A stretch of DNA of 64,000 nt from Caballeronia glathei (GCF_000698595.1 NZ_JFHC01000011.1:1-64000); one strand, 5' to 3'; counted from the first letter of the stretch, positions 25,578-34,681 are shown. Program-made: numbers and translations. The notes: generated by a model not told the origin, from the sequence alone.

Positions 25578-26780
25578 TCAGCCCGCCATTTCCCGCTCGG
25601 GCGTCGCCGAGATTTGATGAATGGCGAGGTCCGCGCCGTTGAACTCGTCCTCGCGGTCGAGCCGCAGGCCCACCGTCAGCTTGATCACGCCGTACACGGC
25701 GGTGCCGCCCGCGAGCGCGAGCACGATCGTCGCGGCCGTGCCCGCCACCTGCGCGCCGATCGACACCCCGCCGATGCCGCCCAGCCACTTCTGCCCGAAG
25801 ATGCCCGCGGCGATCCCGCCCCACGCGCCGCACAGGCCGTGCAGAGGCCAGACGCCGAGGACGTCGTCGATGCGCCACCGGTTCTGCACACAGGTGAACA
25901 TCTGCACGAACAGCACCCCGGCCACGCCGCCCACGACGAGCGCGCCGAGCGGATGCATCACGTCCGACCCCGCGCACACCGCGACGAGACCCGCCAGCGG
26001 CCCGTTGTAGGTGAAGCCCGGATCGTTGCGGCCGGCGAACCACGCGGCGAGCGTGCCGCCGACCATCGCCATCAGCGAGTTCACGGCGACGAGGCCGCTG
26101 ATCTTGTCGACCGTCTGCGCACTCATCACGTTGAAGCCGAACCAGCCGACCGCCAGCACCCACGCGCCGAGCGCGAGAAACGGAATGCTCGACGGCGGGT
26201 GCGCCGCGATGCGGCCGTCCTTGTTATAGCGCCCGTGGCGCGCACCGAGCAGCAGCACCGCCGGCAGCGCGATCCAGCCGCCGAACGCGTGCACCACGAC
26301 CGAGCCCGCGAAATCGTGGAACGGCGCGTCGAAGAGGTGTCGCAGAAGCGCCTGGATGCCGAAGCGCTCGTTCCACGCCGCGCCTTCCAGCACAGGATAG
26401 ATGAATCCGACGATCACGAAGGTCGCGAATAGCTGCGGATTGAATTTCGAGCGCTCCGCGACGCCGCCCGACACGATCGCCGGGATCGCGGCCGCGAACG
26501 TCAGCAGGAAGAAGAAGCGCACGAGCGCGTAGCCGTTGTTCTGCGAGAGCACGTCGGCGCCGTGCAGGAACTGCACGCCGTACGCGATGTTGTAGCCGAT
26601 GAAGAAGTACGCGAGCGTCGACACCGAGAAATCGACCAGTATCTTGACGAGCGCGTTGACCTGGTTTTCGCGGCGCACGGTGCCGAGTTCGAGGAAGGCG
26701 AATCCTGCGTGCATCGCGAGCACCATGGCGGCGCCCAGCAGGAGGAATAGCGTGTCGGTTCCGGATTGAAGTGCCTGCAT
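25578..26780 (-). CDS. amt: ammonium transporter of the Amt/MEP family
   Basis: 400 residues with eleven membrane segments. Family features are visible: the N-terminal FLLLGAAMVLAMHAGFAFLE, the D-F-A-G-S-V-V-V-H pore region with the first pore His (HDFAGSVVVHAFGG), VGWFGFN and GLCGAWGG, VAGTAATIVLAL with the late segments. It conducts ammonium into the cytoplasm. I chose the ATG at 26780 (MQALQSGTD); upstream codons run through the promoter. No glnK lies beside it, unlike many amt loci. A sigma-54 promoter 33-49 bp upstream indicates NtrC-dependent control under nitrogen limitation. Confidence 0.9.
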   Translation of the reverse strand: MQALQSGTDTLFLLLGAAMVLAMHAGFAFLELGTVRRENQVNALVKILVDFSVSTLAYFFIGYNIAYGVQFLHGADVLSQNNGYALVRFFFLLTFAAAIPAIVSGGVAERSKFNPQLFATFVIVGFIYPVLEGAAWNERFGIQALLRHLFDAPFHDFAGSVVVHAFGGWIALPAVLLLGARHGRYNKDGRIAAHPPSSIPFLALGAWVLAVGWFGFNVMSAQTVDKISGLVAVNSLMAMVGGTLAAWFAGRNDPGFTYNGPLAGLVAVCAGSDVMHPLGALVVGGVAGVLFVQMFTCVQNRWRIDDVLGVWPLHGLCGAWGGIAAGIFGQKWLGGIGGVSIGAQVAGTAATIVLALAGGTAVYGVIKLTVGLRLDREDEFNGADLAIHQISATPEREMAG

Positions 26781-26812
26781 GTTCGACGATTGGGCAAAAA
26801 AGCGGCCTGTTT

Positions 26813-26829
26813 TGCAAGATCCGGACCAA
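26813..26829 (-). promoter_or_regulatory. sigma-54 promoter of amt
   Basis: On the minus strand TTGGTCCGGATCTTGCA has the -24 GG and -12 GC elements exactly 10 bp apart and matches TTGG-N8-TTGCA. It lies 33 bp from the amt start codon. Several GGTGC half-sites follow upstream (for example near 26834, 26855 and 26886) that might belong to NtrC sites, but none forms the full palindrome. Confidence 0.75.
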
Positions 26830-27069
26830 GCATGGTGCTTATCGCATCGAATCGGTGCGTGGCGGGCATTCGAAGCGGATTTCGTGGTGCGCGATGCGCC
26901 GCGCTGGACGCATGCGCGACGCCTCAGAATGGTGCGATGCCCGTTATTGCGGCATGAATGCACCTGTTATGGTCCTTTTATTACGGATCGCCTTCTTCGA
27001 CGCTTCCACTCATTGCAGACCGGGGCGCGCGTATATTTGTTGCAATGTCCCAGCGCGAGGAGAACACCG

Positions 27070-27894
27070 ATGTCCGACGCGCCTCCGCCTTGCTCCGTGA
27101 CGCGTTTCGGCGAGCACGTCCGGCTCGAACGGCACCCGCTCGACGCCCGCGTCGCGACCGTCGTCCTCGACCGGCCCGCGCGCCGCAACGCCGTGGACCG
27201 CCCGGTCGCCGAGGCTCTGCGGACCGCCTTCGAATCCTTCGACGCCGACGCATCGCTGCACGCCGCCGTGTTGTGGGGTGCGGGCGGCACGTTCTGCGCG
27301 GGCGCCGATCTCTCCGCCCTCGACGACGACGCCCGCCGCAACGAGATCCACCCCGACGGCAGCGGCCCGGGCCCGATGGGCCCCACGCGCATGCTTGCGG
27401 CCAAGCCGGTGATCGCGGCGATCGCCGGGCACGCGGTCGCGGGCGGCCTCGAACTCGCGGCGTGGTGCGACCTGCGGGTGGTCGAGGAGGACGCGGTGCT
27501 CGGCGCGTTCTGCCGCCGCTTCGGCGTGCCCCTGATCGACGGGGGCACGGTGCGGCTGCCGAGACTGATCGGCCTGTCGCGGGCGCTCGACCTGATCCTC
27601 ACCGGCCGCCCCGTCGATGCCGCCGAGGCGCTCGCCATCGGCCTCGCCAACCGGGTCGTGCCGCGCGGCAGCTCGCGTGCCGCGGCCGAAACGCTCGCGT
27701 GCGGGCTGGCCGCGCTGCCGCAGGCGGCGCTGCGCGCCGACCGGCGCTCGGCGTACGACAACGCGTTCCTGCCCGATCTCGCCGACGCCCTGCGCCGCGA
27801 AGGCGCGGGCGGCTACGCGTCGGTATTCGGCGAAGGTCTCGCCGGGGCGGCGCGCTTCGCGGCGGGAGCCGGACGACATGGCGCGCCTGACTGA
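27070..27894 (+). CDS. enoyl-CoA hydratase/isomerase (crotonase) family protein
   Basis: 274 residues. Crotonase features: VVLDRPARRNAVDRPVAEAL, the oxyanion hole segment AGGTFCAGADLSAL (about residues 73-86), and AIAGHAVAGGLELAAWCDLRV with the second oxyanion-hole glycine (about 117-135). The Glu in LELA is where hydratases keep the second catalytic glutamate region. It acts on an enoyl- or acyl-CoA; the exact reaction (hydratase, isomerase, lyase) cannot be told. The ATG at 27070 follows GAGGAG; an upstream in-frame stretch crosses the amt promoter and was rejected. It is divergent from amt. Confidence 0.85.
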   Translation: MSDAPPPCSVTRFGEHVRLERHPLDARVATVVLDRPARRNAVDRPVAEALRTAFESFDADASLHAAVLWGAGGTFCAGADLSALDDDARRNEIHPDGSGPGPMGPTRMLAAKPVIAAIAGHAVAGGLELAAWCDLRVVEEDAVLGAFCRRFGVPLIDGGTVRLPRLIGLSRALDLILTGRPVDAAEALAIGLANRVVPRGSSRAAAETLACGLAALPQAALRADRRSAYDNAFLPDLADALRREGAGGYASVFGEGLAGAARFAAGAGRHGAPD

Positions 27895-27898
27895 AGGT

Positions 27899-27925
27899 AA
27901 CGGCGGCAACGGCGGCAACGGCGGC
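27899..27925. repeat. three exact 9-bp repeats (AACGGCGGC)
   Basis: AACGGCGGC is repeated three times in tandem at 27899-27925, starting four bases after the crotonase stop codon. It is non-coding as annotated. Confidence 0.85.
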
Positions 27926-28042
27926 CACGCGCGACGGCCGTTCGCCAAGGCGGCTTTCAATTCGGTCAAACGCCGACTAAGGTTTCTTTGGAACGCGGCG
28001 TGCGCGCCGCGGCCGGTGTCAGGTCATCGTTGGAAGGGCAGC

Positions 28043-28720
28043 ATGGACTCGGTGTTCGAAAATCGCGCCGAGGCGGGCCGCGCGCTCGCCGCATTGCTCG
28101 GCGCCTACAGCGGCCGCGACGACGTGATCGTGCTCGCGCTGCCGCGCGGCGGCGTGCCGGTGGCGTTCGAAGTGGCGCGCGAGCTCGCCGCCGACCTCGA
28201 CGTGCTCGTCGTGAGGAAGCTTGGCGTGCCGGTGCAGCCGGAACTGGCGATGGGCGCGATCGCGTCGGGCGGCGCCTTCTACCTCGACGAGACCATCGTC
28301 CGGTATGCGGGCGTCGCGCGGGCGGAACTGACCGCCGTGATCGCGCACGAGCAGGCCGAGCTTGCGCGCCGCGAAGCGCTCTATCGCGGCGCGCGGCCGC
28401 CGCTCGATGTGGAAAACCGCGTGGCGATCGTCGTCGACGACGGCATGGCGACCGGCGCGACCATGAAGGCCGCCGCGATGGCGCTGCGCGACAAGAAGCC
28501 GTCGCGCATCGTCGCCGCCTTGCCGGTCGCGCCAGCCGATTCGGATGCGCGCATCGAAAGCGTCGTCGACGAGTTCATCTGCGTGCAGCGGCCCTACAGC
28601 TATTTTGGCGTCGGCCAGTTCTACGTCGACTTCACGCAGACGAGCGACGAAGAAGTGTTCGACCTGCTTCGCCAGGCGCGCGAAGCCAGCGAGGCGCGCA
28701 GGCGGCGCGGCGGCGGGTAG
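28043..28720 (+). CDS. phosphoribosyltransferase-domain protein
   Basis: 225 residues. The PRPP-binding signature is VAIVVDDGMATGATM (about residues 130-144), preceded by LALPRGGVPVAFEVARELAADLDVLVVRKLG, the pattern of the stand-alone phosphoribosyltransferase-like family often found next to erythromycin-esterase or dienelactone-hydrolase genes. The acceptor is not known. The ATG at 28043 follows GGAAGGG. It is 148 bp downstream of the crotonase gene and probably separate from it; the next gene converges on it. Confidence 0.82.
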   Translation: MDSVFENRAEAGRALAALLGAYSGRDDVIVLALPRGGVPVAFEVARELAADLDVLVVRKLGVPVQPELAMGAIASGGAFYLDETIVRYAGVARAELTAVIAHEQAELARREALYRGARPPLDVENRVAIVVDDGMATGATMKAAAMALRDKKPSRIVAALPVAPADSDARIESVVDEFICVQRPYSYFGVGQFYVDFTQTSDEEVFDLLRQAREASEARRRRGGG

Positions 28721-28775
28721 TCGCGCAATTTCCGCCTGCGCAAACGCGCCGAAGCGAACGCAGCGGCGCCGCAGT

Positions 28776-29699
28776 TCAGCGCGCCAGAGCCGCGTCCTGC
28801 AAGGCATCCCTGATCCAGCCGCCGAACGCGTCCATCGTCGCCTGCGTGCGCGCGGGCAGGTGGCGGTCGCGCGGATAGAGGATCGACAGCTCGGGCGCGT
28901 CCGTGTCCCACTCCGTCAGCACGCGCGCGAGCGTGCCGTCGCGCAGCCCGGGCGCCGCGATGAAGCACAGCGTCTGCGCGATGCCCGCCCCTGATGCGGC
29001 CAGCTGCACGCGGGCTTCCGCGTCGCCGACGGAGATCACGCTCGGCGGATAGACCTCGGTTCTCGCGCCGTCGGCCTCGAACTCCCAGGCGAGGCTCGCG
29101 CCGGACTGCGGCAGCAGGAAATCGATCAGCCGGTGCGCGGCGAGATCGTTCGGCTCGCGCGGCACGCCCGCGTCGCGCAGATAGGCGGGCGACGCGACCG
29201 TCACGCGGCGCGGACGGCCGAGCGGCCGCAGGACGAGATCCTGGTCCTCCAGCCCGCCGATGCGTATCGCGAAATCGATGCCCTCGCGCACGAAATCGGC
29301 GCGGCCGTCGCTCAGCATCAGCTCGACGTGGATGCCCGGATGGCGCGCGAGCCATTCGGGCAGCCGCGGCAGCAGGATCGTGCGCGCAACCGCCGTATTC
29401 GCGCTCACGCGCACGCGCCCGGCGAGCGCCTCGCGCGAGCCCGCAAGCGACGCCTCGATGTCGTCGAGTTCGCCGAGCACGCGGCGGCACACCTCGAAGT
29501 AGCGCGTGCCGGCCTGCGTCGGCGCGACGGCGCGGGTCGTGCGCGCGAGCAGCCGCACGCCGAGCGCTTCCTCCAGCCGGGCCATGCGCTCCGTCGCGTT
29601 CGACGACGACATCGCGAGCGATCGTGCCGCGCGCCCGAAAGACCCCGTCTCGACGATCCGCACGAAAAGCCGCATGGCCGCCAGTTGATCGATGCGCAT
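28776..29699 (-). CDS. LysR-type transcriptional regulator beside an aldo/keto reductase
   Basis: 307 residues. The N-terminal winged helix (1-62) includes FGRAARSLAMSSSNATERMARLEEALG and LLARTTRAVAPT; the substrate-binding domain follows with IGGLEDQDLVLRPLG. The SSSNATERM recognition helix is somewhat different from the common QPALSR type and belongs to the YafC/DsdC-like branch that often controls oxidoreductases. It is divergent from the aldo/keto reductase gene with 114 bp between starts, so it very likely regulates that gene. Confidence 0.87.
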   Translation of the reverse strand: MRIDQLAAMRLFVRIVETGSFGRAARSLAMSSSNATERMARLEEALGVRLLARTTRAVAPTQAGTRYFEVCRRVLGELDDIEASLAGSREALAGRVRVSANTAVARTILLPRLPEWLARHPGIHVELMLSDGRADFVREGIDFAIRIGGLEDQDLVLRPLGRPRRVTVASPAYLRDAGVPREPNDLAAHRLIDFLLPQSGASLAWEFEADGARTEVYPPSVISVGDAEARVQLAASGAGIAQTLCFIAAPGLRDGTLARVLTEWDTDAPELSILYPRDRHLPARTQATMDAFGGWIRDALQDAALAR

Positions 29700-29813
29700 C
29701 GGATTACTCGTTCTGAGCGAAGAAAGAGTTCGGATTGTACGCTCTGGACGAGCAGCCTTCCGGCTCTTATCGTTGACGAACCGCCGTTGAACCGTTCAAA
29801 AGGAGCTGCACTC

Positions 29814-30839
29814 ATGGAATACCGCATTCTCGGCCGCTCAGGCCTCTTCGTGTCGCGTCTGACCCTCGGCGCCATGACCTTCGGCGCCGGCACCGGCATG
29901 TGGGGCAACATCGCCGGGCTGGATCGCGCGGGGGCCACGCGGCTCGTCGCGCATGCCGTCGATCAGGGCGTGAACCTGATCGACACCGCCGACGTGTATT
30001 CGCAGGGCCAGTCGGAGGAAGTGACCGGACAGGCGCTCGCGGAGCTCGGCCTCGACGAAACCCGCATGCTCGTCGCGACCAAGGTGCGCCTGCGCACCGG
30101 CCCGGGGCCGAATCAGGTCGGGCTCGGGCGCTCGCACATCATCCGCTCGGTGGAGGCGAGCCTGAAGCGCATCGGGCGCGATCACATCGACCTTTTGCAG
30201 GTTCACAATCGCGACCCGCTCACGCCGCTCGACGAAACGCTGCGCGCGCTCGACGATCTCGTGCGCCAGGGCAAGGTCCGCCACGTGGGCGCGTGCAATT
30301 TCACCGCGGCCGACCTCGAACGCGCGCACGGCATCACGTCGCACGCGCACTGGGCGCCGCTCGTGAGCAATCAGGTCTATTACTCGCTCGCGGCGCGCGA
30401 CATCGAGGACGAAATCGCCGCGGTCGCGCGCCAGAACGGCGTTTCGCTGACGATCTGGAGCCCGCTCTCGGGCGGCTACCTGAGCGGCAAGTACACGGCG
30501 CAGGGCGGTCAGGCGGCTGCGGGGCGGCGCACCAGCTTCAACTTCCCGCCGATCGATCCCGCGAAGGTCGATCCGATCGTGCTGGAGCTGCGCTCGATTG
30601 CCGAAGCGCTCGGCGCAACGGCCGCGCAGGTCGCGCTCGCGTGGCTGCTCGCGCGCGACGAGGTGGGCGCGGTGATCGTCGGCGCACGCTCGGAGGAGCA
30701 ACTTACCGCGAACCTGAAGGCGGCCGACGTCGTGCTGCAGCCGGAGCACCGCGAGCGGCTCGAACGCGTGTCACAGCGGCAGAAGCCCTATCCGTACTGG
30801 ATGCAGCAGCGTCACGATCAGGACCGCGTGCTGCCCTGA
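29814..30839 (+). CDS. aldo/keto reductase
   Basis: 341 residues with the aldo/keto reductase barrel: GRSGLFVSRLTLGAMTFG at the start, DTADVYSQGQSEE with the catalytic Asp and Tyr (about residues 55-65), LVATKVR with the catalytic Lys, and LLQVHNRDPLTPLDE with the His; AWLLARDEVGAVIVGAR contacts NADPH. It reduces aldehydes or ketones in the cytoplasm. The start has AAAAGGAG nine bases upstream. It is close to the YajO/Tas type but substrate is not evident. Regulated probably by the divergent LysR. Confidence 0.9.
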   Translation: MEYRILGRSGLFVSRLTLGAMTFGAGTGMWGNIAGLDRAGATRLVAHAVDQGVNLIDTADVYSQGQSEEVTGQALAELGLDETRMLVATKVRLRTGPGPNQVGLGRSHIIRSVEASLKRIGRDHIDLLQVHNRDPLTPLDETLRALDDLVRQGKVRHVGACNFTAADLERAHGITSHAHWAPLVSNQVYYSLAARDIEDEIAAVARQNGVSLTIWSPLSGGYLSGKYTAQGGQAAAGRRTSFNFPPIDPAKVDPIVLELRSIAEALGATAAQVALAWLLARDEVGAVIVGARSEEQLTANLKAADVVLQPEHRERLERVSQRQKPYPYWMQQRHDQDRVLP

Positions 30840-30882
30840 CGTACGCTCCACGAAGCGCCTGCCCGCCCCTGTCGGCGCCCCG

Positions 30883-31557
30883 TCAGCGCGCGGTGTCGGG
30901 CGCCGCCGCGGGCCAGCTGTTCTCGTCGGCGCACAGGGCCACCGGCATGCGTTTCGCCCAGCCCTCGGTCTGGAGCATCGGCTCGTCGTAGAAGCGCTCG
31001 ACGTGCCCGACGCACAGGATCGCGACCGGCTTCGCGCCGGCGGGCATGCCGAGGAGGCGCTGCACCTCGCCGACGTCGAAAAGCGACACCCAGCCGAGCC
31101 CGAGCCCTTCGGCGCGGGCCGCGAGCCAGAGGTTCTGGATTGCGCACGCGACCGACGCGAGGTCCATCTCCGGCATTGTGCGGCGGCCGAAGATGTGCCG
31201 CTCGCGGTTTTCCATCAGGCCCGCGACCAGCACTTCGCCGCAGTCCAGAATGCCCTGCACCTTGAGCCGCATGAACTCGTCGCCGCGTTCGTTCAGGGCT
31301 TGCGCCGTGGCCAGGCGCTCCTTTTCGACGATCCCGTGCAGCGCGACGCGAAGCGCGCGGTCGGTCACGCGCACGAAGCGCCACGGCTGCATGAAGCCGA
31401 CGCTCGGGCCGTGGTGCGCGGCGTCCAGCAGGCGCGCAAGCTGCTCGGGCGCAACGGGCGCGGCGGTGAAATGACGCATGTCGCGCCGCTCGTAGATCGC
31501 GCGGTAGACGGCAGCGATTTCGGCGTCGGAAAAACGGTGGGGGGTCGGATCGGTCAT
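30883..31557 (-). CDS. bluB: BluB-like 5,6-dimethylbenzimidazole synthase (nitroreductase fold)
   Basis: 224 residues. AIYERRDMRHF, the SVGFMQPWRFVRV flavin-binding region and in particular MPEMDLASVACAIQNLWLAARAEGLGLGWVSLFD are characteristic of BluB, which fragments reduced FMN to make the lower ligand of vitamin B12. The alternative is a general nitroreductase. The ATG at 31557 (MTDPTPHRF) gives the family's normal length; the frame is open further upstream. No B12 riboswitch or other cobalamin gene is adjacent; the next gene upstream on the strand is a homocysteine methyltransferase-like enzyme. Confidence 0.82.
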   Translation of the reverse strand: MTDPTPHRFSDAEIAAVYRAIYERRDMRHFTAAPVAPEQLARLLDAAHHGPSVGFMQPWRFVRVTDRALRVALHGIVEKERLATAQALNERGDEFMRLKVQGILDCGEVLVAGLMENRERHIFGRRTMPEMDLASVACAIQNLWLAARAEGLGLGWVSLFDVGEVQRLLGMPAGAKPVAILCVGHVERFYDEPMLQTEGWAKRMPVALCADENSWPAAAPDTAR

Positions 31558-31708
31558 GGGGCCGTCGTGGTGAGGTAGCGTCGTGATGTCGGTCTTGCGC
31601 AATATATACGCACGCCGCTTTCGCGTGGCAACACGATCGGATCGAACGACGGCCCTTCCCCCTGCCTGCCCGGAAACCCGCGCGGGGGCTCCCGGGCAAA
31701 TCGCCCGC

Positions 31709-32674
31709 TCATGCGCCAACCTGCGCGCCGCGCGCCTCTTTCATCGCGCGGCAGATCTGCTCGACGTGCCGGTGATCCGTGCCGCAGCAGCCGCCCACCA
31801 CCGTCATGCGCGGCAGCAACCCGCGCAGCGCGCCGTACTGCCGGCCGAGTTCGCCGGGATCGCCGTCGTCGAGATCGGGCGCTTCGTCGAGTTCCGCGTG
31901 GCTGCGCCGCGACGCATTCGCCCGCAGGCCGCGAATCCGCGCGAGCCATTCGCCGCCTCCGCGCAGGACGCCGTCGAAGTGGGTCGGATGCGCGCAGTTG
32001 ATCAGGTAGTAGACCGCGTAGGCACCGGTGTCGGCGTCGGTCCGCTCGACCGCGTGCTGCAGCGTGTCGCCCGAGGGCAGGCGGCCGTCCGTCTCCAGCG
32101 TGAACGCAACCGCGACCGGCATCCCGCACGCCTTCGCCGCCTGCACGACGCCGATGCCCTCCTCCGCGTAATTGATCGTGAAGGCTGCGACCATGTCGGC
32201 GTCGGTCGCGGCGAACGTCTCGATCTGCGGTGCGTGGTAAGCGCGTGCTTCATCGGCGCTCATGCGGGCGTCGACCCGGTAGCCGTCCCCGCGCGGCCCG
32301 AGGTTGCCGCTGATCACGATCGGCGTCGCGGGCGTCTCGTACTCGTCGCGAATGCGCACGAGCAGGCTGATCGCCTTGCGGTTCGCGTCCGCGAGCGCCG
32401 CATCCGAGTAACCGAGCTTGCGCGCCCAGTCCGGATTGGCCCGCCAGGTGGGCGCCTCCAGCACGAGGCCGACGTTTTCGCCGCGCGCCATCTCGGCATA
32501 GCGCCGGAAATAGCCTTCGAGCTGCGCGGTGCCCGCCTCGTCCTTCAGCAGGTCGAACGCGGCGAAGTACGGCAGGTCGAGCTTCTGATGAAAGATCAGG
32601 GTGGTTTCGAGGCCGCCGTCCGTCATGAACAGCTGGTCGTTCAGTTGCGGCAGGTGCTTGCGGTATTTGCTCAT
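31709..32674 (-). CDS. homocysteine S-methyltransferase-family protein
   Basis: 321 residues. DGGLETTL near the N-terminus, LVLEAPTWRAN, INCAHPTHF with a zinc-ligand Cys and the C-terminal VGGCCGTDHRHVEQI with the other two zinc cysteines identify the Hcy-binding barrel. It would transfer a methyl group from a donor such as S-methylmethionine or a betaine to homocysteine without cobalamin. The family also includes enzymes for other thiol acceptors. GGAG lies 9 bp upstream of the ATG at 32674. The sterol-desaturase-like gene lies 60 bp upstream and may share the transcript. Confidence 0.85.
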   Translation of the reverse strand: MSKYRKHLPQLNDQLFMTDGGLETTLIFHQKLDLPYFAAFDLLKDEAGTAQLEGYFRRYAEMARGENVGLVLEAPTWRANPDWARKLGYSDAALADANRKAISLLVRIRDEYETPATPIVISGNLGPRGDGYRVDARMSADEARAYHAPQIETFAATDADMVAAFTINYAEEGIGVVQAAKACGMPVAVAFTLETDGRLPSGDTLQHAVERTDADTGAYAVYYLINCAHPTHFDGVLRGGGEWLARIRGLRANASRRSHAELDEAPDLDDGDPGELGRQYGALRGLLPRMTVVGGCCGTDHRHVEQICRAMKEARGAQVGA

Positions 32675-32692
32675 GGTCGTGCTCCTTCAGGG

Positions 32693-32736
32693 ACGTGCTT
32701 GGGGACGTGCTTATTGACGTGCTTGTGGACGTGCTC
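32693..32736. repeat. 12-bp tandem repeats (GACGTGCT core, four copies)
   Basis: GACGTGCT begins at 32693, 32705, 32717 and 32729, exactly 12 bp apart, with four variable bases between. The last copy covers the stop codon of the desaturase-like gene, and the array fills the gap to the Shine-Dalgarno of the methyltransferase gene. Copy number could vary between strains. Confidence 0.9.
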
Positions 32737-33487
32737 ATGAACGCGGCTTCGAGACATCGCGGAACAGCAGCATGTCGACGATACGGGCCGATGCGCCCGG
32801 ATAGAAGCCCGCCTCGGCGCTGAAATCGGGCGGATTGTGGAAGGTGCCGAACAGCATGTCGAAGACCGGCAGGTCGCCGTAATTGCCCGCATGCAGGTCG
32901 CGGGCGTGATGCCTCGAATGGCTCTCCGGACGCTGCACGATGTAGCCGAGCCAGCGCGGCGTGCGGATGTTGGCGTGCTGAAACACCGAGAGGAACGTCG
33001 TGATCAGCAGCACCAGCGTGACCGCCTGCGGCGTGAAGCCGGCGAGCGTCATGCTCAGGCTGAAGAGCACCGTGCAGCCGATCATGTCGAGCGGGCTGAA
33101 CCAGAACGCGCCGAAGGTATCGAGGCGCTCGGCGCTGTGATGCATCTGGTGGAAGGTGCGCCACAGCGCACCCCACGTGTGCATCGCGCGGTGCCACCCG
33201 TACACGAGCGCCTGGTAGACGAAAAGACCGATACCCGCGCCGCCCCAGGTGCCGGCGGCGCTCAGGTCGAAGAGCCGCAGGCTCGCCAGGTGCTCGGCCC
33301 ATGCGAGCGGCAGATACGATGAAAGAAGGAAATAAAACATAAAGGCAAAGAGGCCCCGCAGCCGCCACCCCTTCACGGCCGGCAGCCGGCGCGCGGGCGC
33401 GAGGGCCTCCCAGCACACCAGCGCGCCGTACAGCGCGAAGACGCAGAGCGACACGGGATCGGTGATCAGTTCGACTGGAGTTGGCAT
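32735..33487 (-). CDS. sterol desaturase/fatty acid hydroxylase family membrane enzyme
   Basis: 250 residues with several membrane segments. The di-iron histidine boxes are present: HRAMH (about residues 98-102), HQMHHS (about 113-118), and SHSRHHAR with a preceding FQHANIRTP. These enzymes hydroxylate or desaturate lipid chains using O2. The substrate might be a fatty acyl chain, hopanoid or carotenoid; nothing nearby decides this. AAGGAAGG stands before the ATG at 33487. Divergent from a GlxA-type regulator with 104 bp between starts. Confidence 0.87.
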   Translation of the reverse strand: MPTPVELITDPVSLCVFALYGALVCWEALAPARRLPAVKGWRLRGLFAFMFYFLLSSYLPLAWAEHLASLRLFDLSAAGTWGGAGIGLFVYQALVYGWHRAMHTWGALWRTFHQMHHSAERLDTFGAFWFSPLDMIGCTVLFSLSMTLAGFTPQAVTLVLLITTFLSVFQHANIRTPRWLGYIVQRPESHSRHHARDLHAGNYGDLPVFDMLFGTFHNPPDFSAEAGFYPGASARIVDMLLFRDVSKPRS

Positions 33488-33591
33488 GTTCGCCTTCCTT
33501 ACAGTTTAATAACAAGGGTGTGGGAGTGAAGATACGGTCAACGGCGGCTGACCGCTAAAGCGATTTCGGCAACTAACCGGACGAAACGGCC

Positions 33592-34656
33592 ATGATCAAC
33601 AAAGCGCCCGTGCGCATCAGCATCCTGGCGATGCCCGAAACCTCCGCGTCGGTGGTGTACGGCATGTACGACATGTTCATGTCGGCGGGGAGGGACTGGA
33701 GCCTGATCGTCGAAGGCGCGCCCGGCCCCGCGCCGATCGCGCCGCAGGTGGTGTCTTGCCACGGCAGTTCGTTCGTCGCGGGCAACCACGTGCGCATCAC
33801 GCCCGATGCGACCCTCGACGCCTGCGCGCAGTCCGATGTCGTCTGCGTGCCCGAGTTGATGGTTCCGCCGGGGGAGCCGCTCGACGGCCGTTTTCGCGAG
33901 GAGATCGCGTGCCTGCGCCAATGCCACGCGGACGGCAAGATCCTCGCGACGGCGTGCTCCGGGGCCATCCTGCTCGCGGAGGCGGGCCTCCTCGACGGGC
34001 TGGAGGCGACCACGCACTGGGCCTATTGCGACCTGATGACCCGCCGCTACCCGGCGATCAAGGTGCGCAGCCACCGTGCGCTCGTCGCATCGGGCGAAGG
34101 CCAGCGCCTCATCATGGCGGGCGGCGGCACGTCGTGGCTCGATCTGGCGCTCTATCTGATCGCGCGGCTCGCGGGCATCGAAACCGCGATGCAGACCGCG
34201 CGCATCAACCTGATCGACTGGCACGACATCGGGCAGCAGCCGTTCGCGCGGCTCGCGCGCACGCGGCAGGTGGAGGATGCGGTGATCGCGCGCTGTCAGG
34301 CGTGGATCGCCGAGCACTACGCGGAGCCCTCGCCCGTGAGCGCGATGACGCAGTTGAGCGGACTCGCCGAGCGCTCGTTCAAGCGGCGCTTTCAGCACGC
34401 GACAGGCATGTCGCCGCTCGCCTATGTGCACACGCTGCGGCTCGAGGAAGCGAAGCAGATGCTCGAATCGGACCGCCAGCCGATCGAGGCGATCGCCAAT
34501 GAAGTGGGCTACGAAGACGCGGGATTTTTCAGCCGGCTCTTTCGCCGCGAAGTGAGTCTCACGCCGGCGGAATACCGGCGGCGGTTCGGCGCGATGCGCG
34601 ACGCGCTGCGAACGACAGCGTCATGCGATGCGTCATCCGGGCGCGTTCGAGCGTGA
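33592..34656 (+). CDS. GlxA-type AraC-family regulator with DJ-1/PfpI domain
   Basis: 354 residues. Residues about 5-190 form a DJ-1/PfpI-like domain with the cysteine elbow LATACSGAILLAEAGLL; residues about 235-340 form the AraC double helix-turn-helix (LAERSFKRRFQHATGMSPLAYV, then EAIANEVGYEDAGFFSRLFRR). Such regulators sense small metabolites such as quaternary amines (GbdR, CdhR) through a glutaminase-like fold that is not catalytic. It is divergent from the sterol-desaturase-like gene and may control it. No closer target can be named. Confidence 0.88.
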   Translation: MINKAPVRISILAMPETSASVVYGMYDMFMSAGRDWSLIVEGAPGPAPIAPQVVSCHGSSFVAGNHVRITPDATLDACAQSDVVCVPELMVPPGEPLDGRFREEIACLRQCHADGKILATACSGAILLAEAGLLDGLEATTHWAYCDLMTRRYPAIKVRSHRALVASGEGQRLIMAGGGTSWLDLALYLIARLAGIETAMQTARINLIDWHDIGQQPFARLARTRQVEDAVIARCQAWIAEHYAEPSPVSAMTQLSGLAERSFKRRFQHATGMSPLAYVHTLRLEEAKQMLESDRQPIEAIANEVGYEDAGFFSRLFRREVSLTPAEYRRRFGAMRDALRTTASCDASSGRVRA

Positions 34657-34681
34657 ACGGTCAGCGATGCCGCCGCTGCCC

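Noticed and set aside
31558-31708. Possible cobalamin riboswitch before the bluB-like gene
   Set aside because: I looked for the B12-box and conserved stems and saw none; the 151 bp hold no evident structure.
32671-32892. His-rich open frame ending near 32671
   Set aside because: It is out of frame with the desaturase-like gene and has no own start signal; kept only as an observation on the 12-bp repeat.
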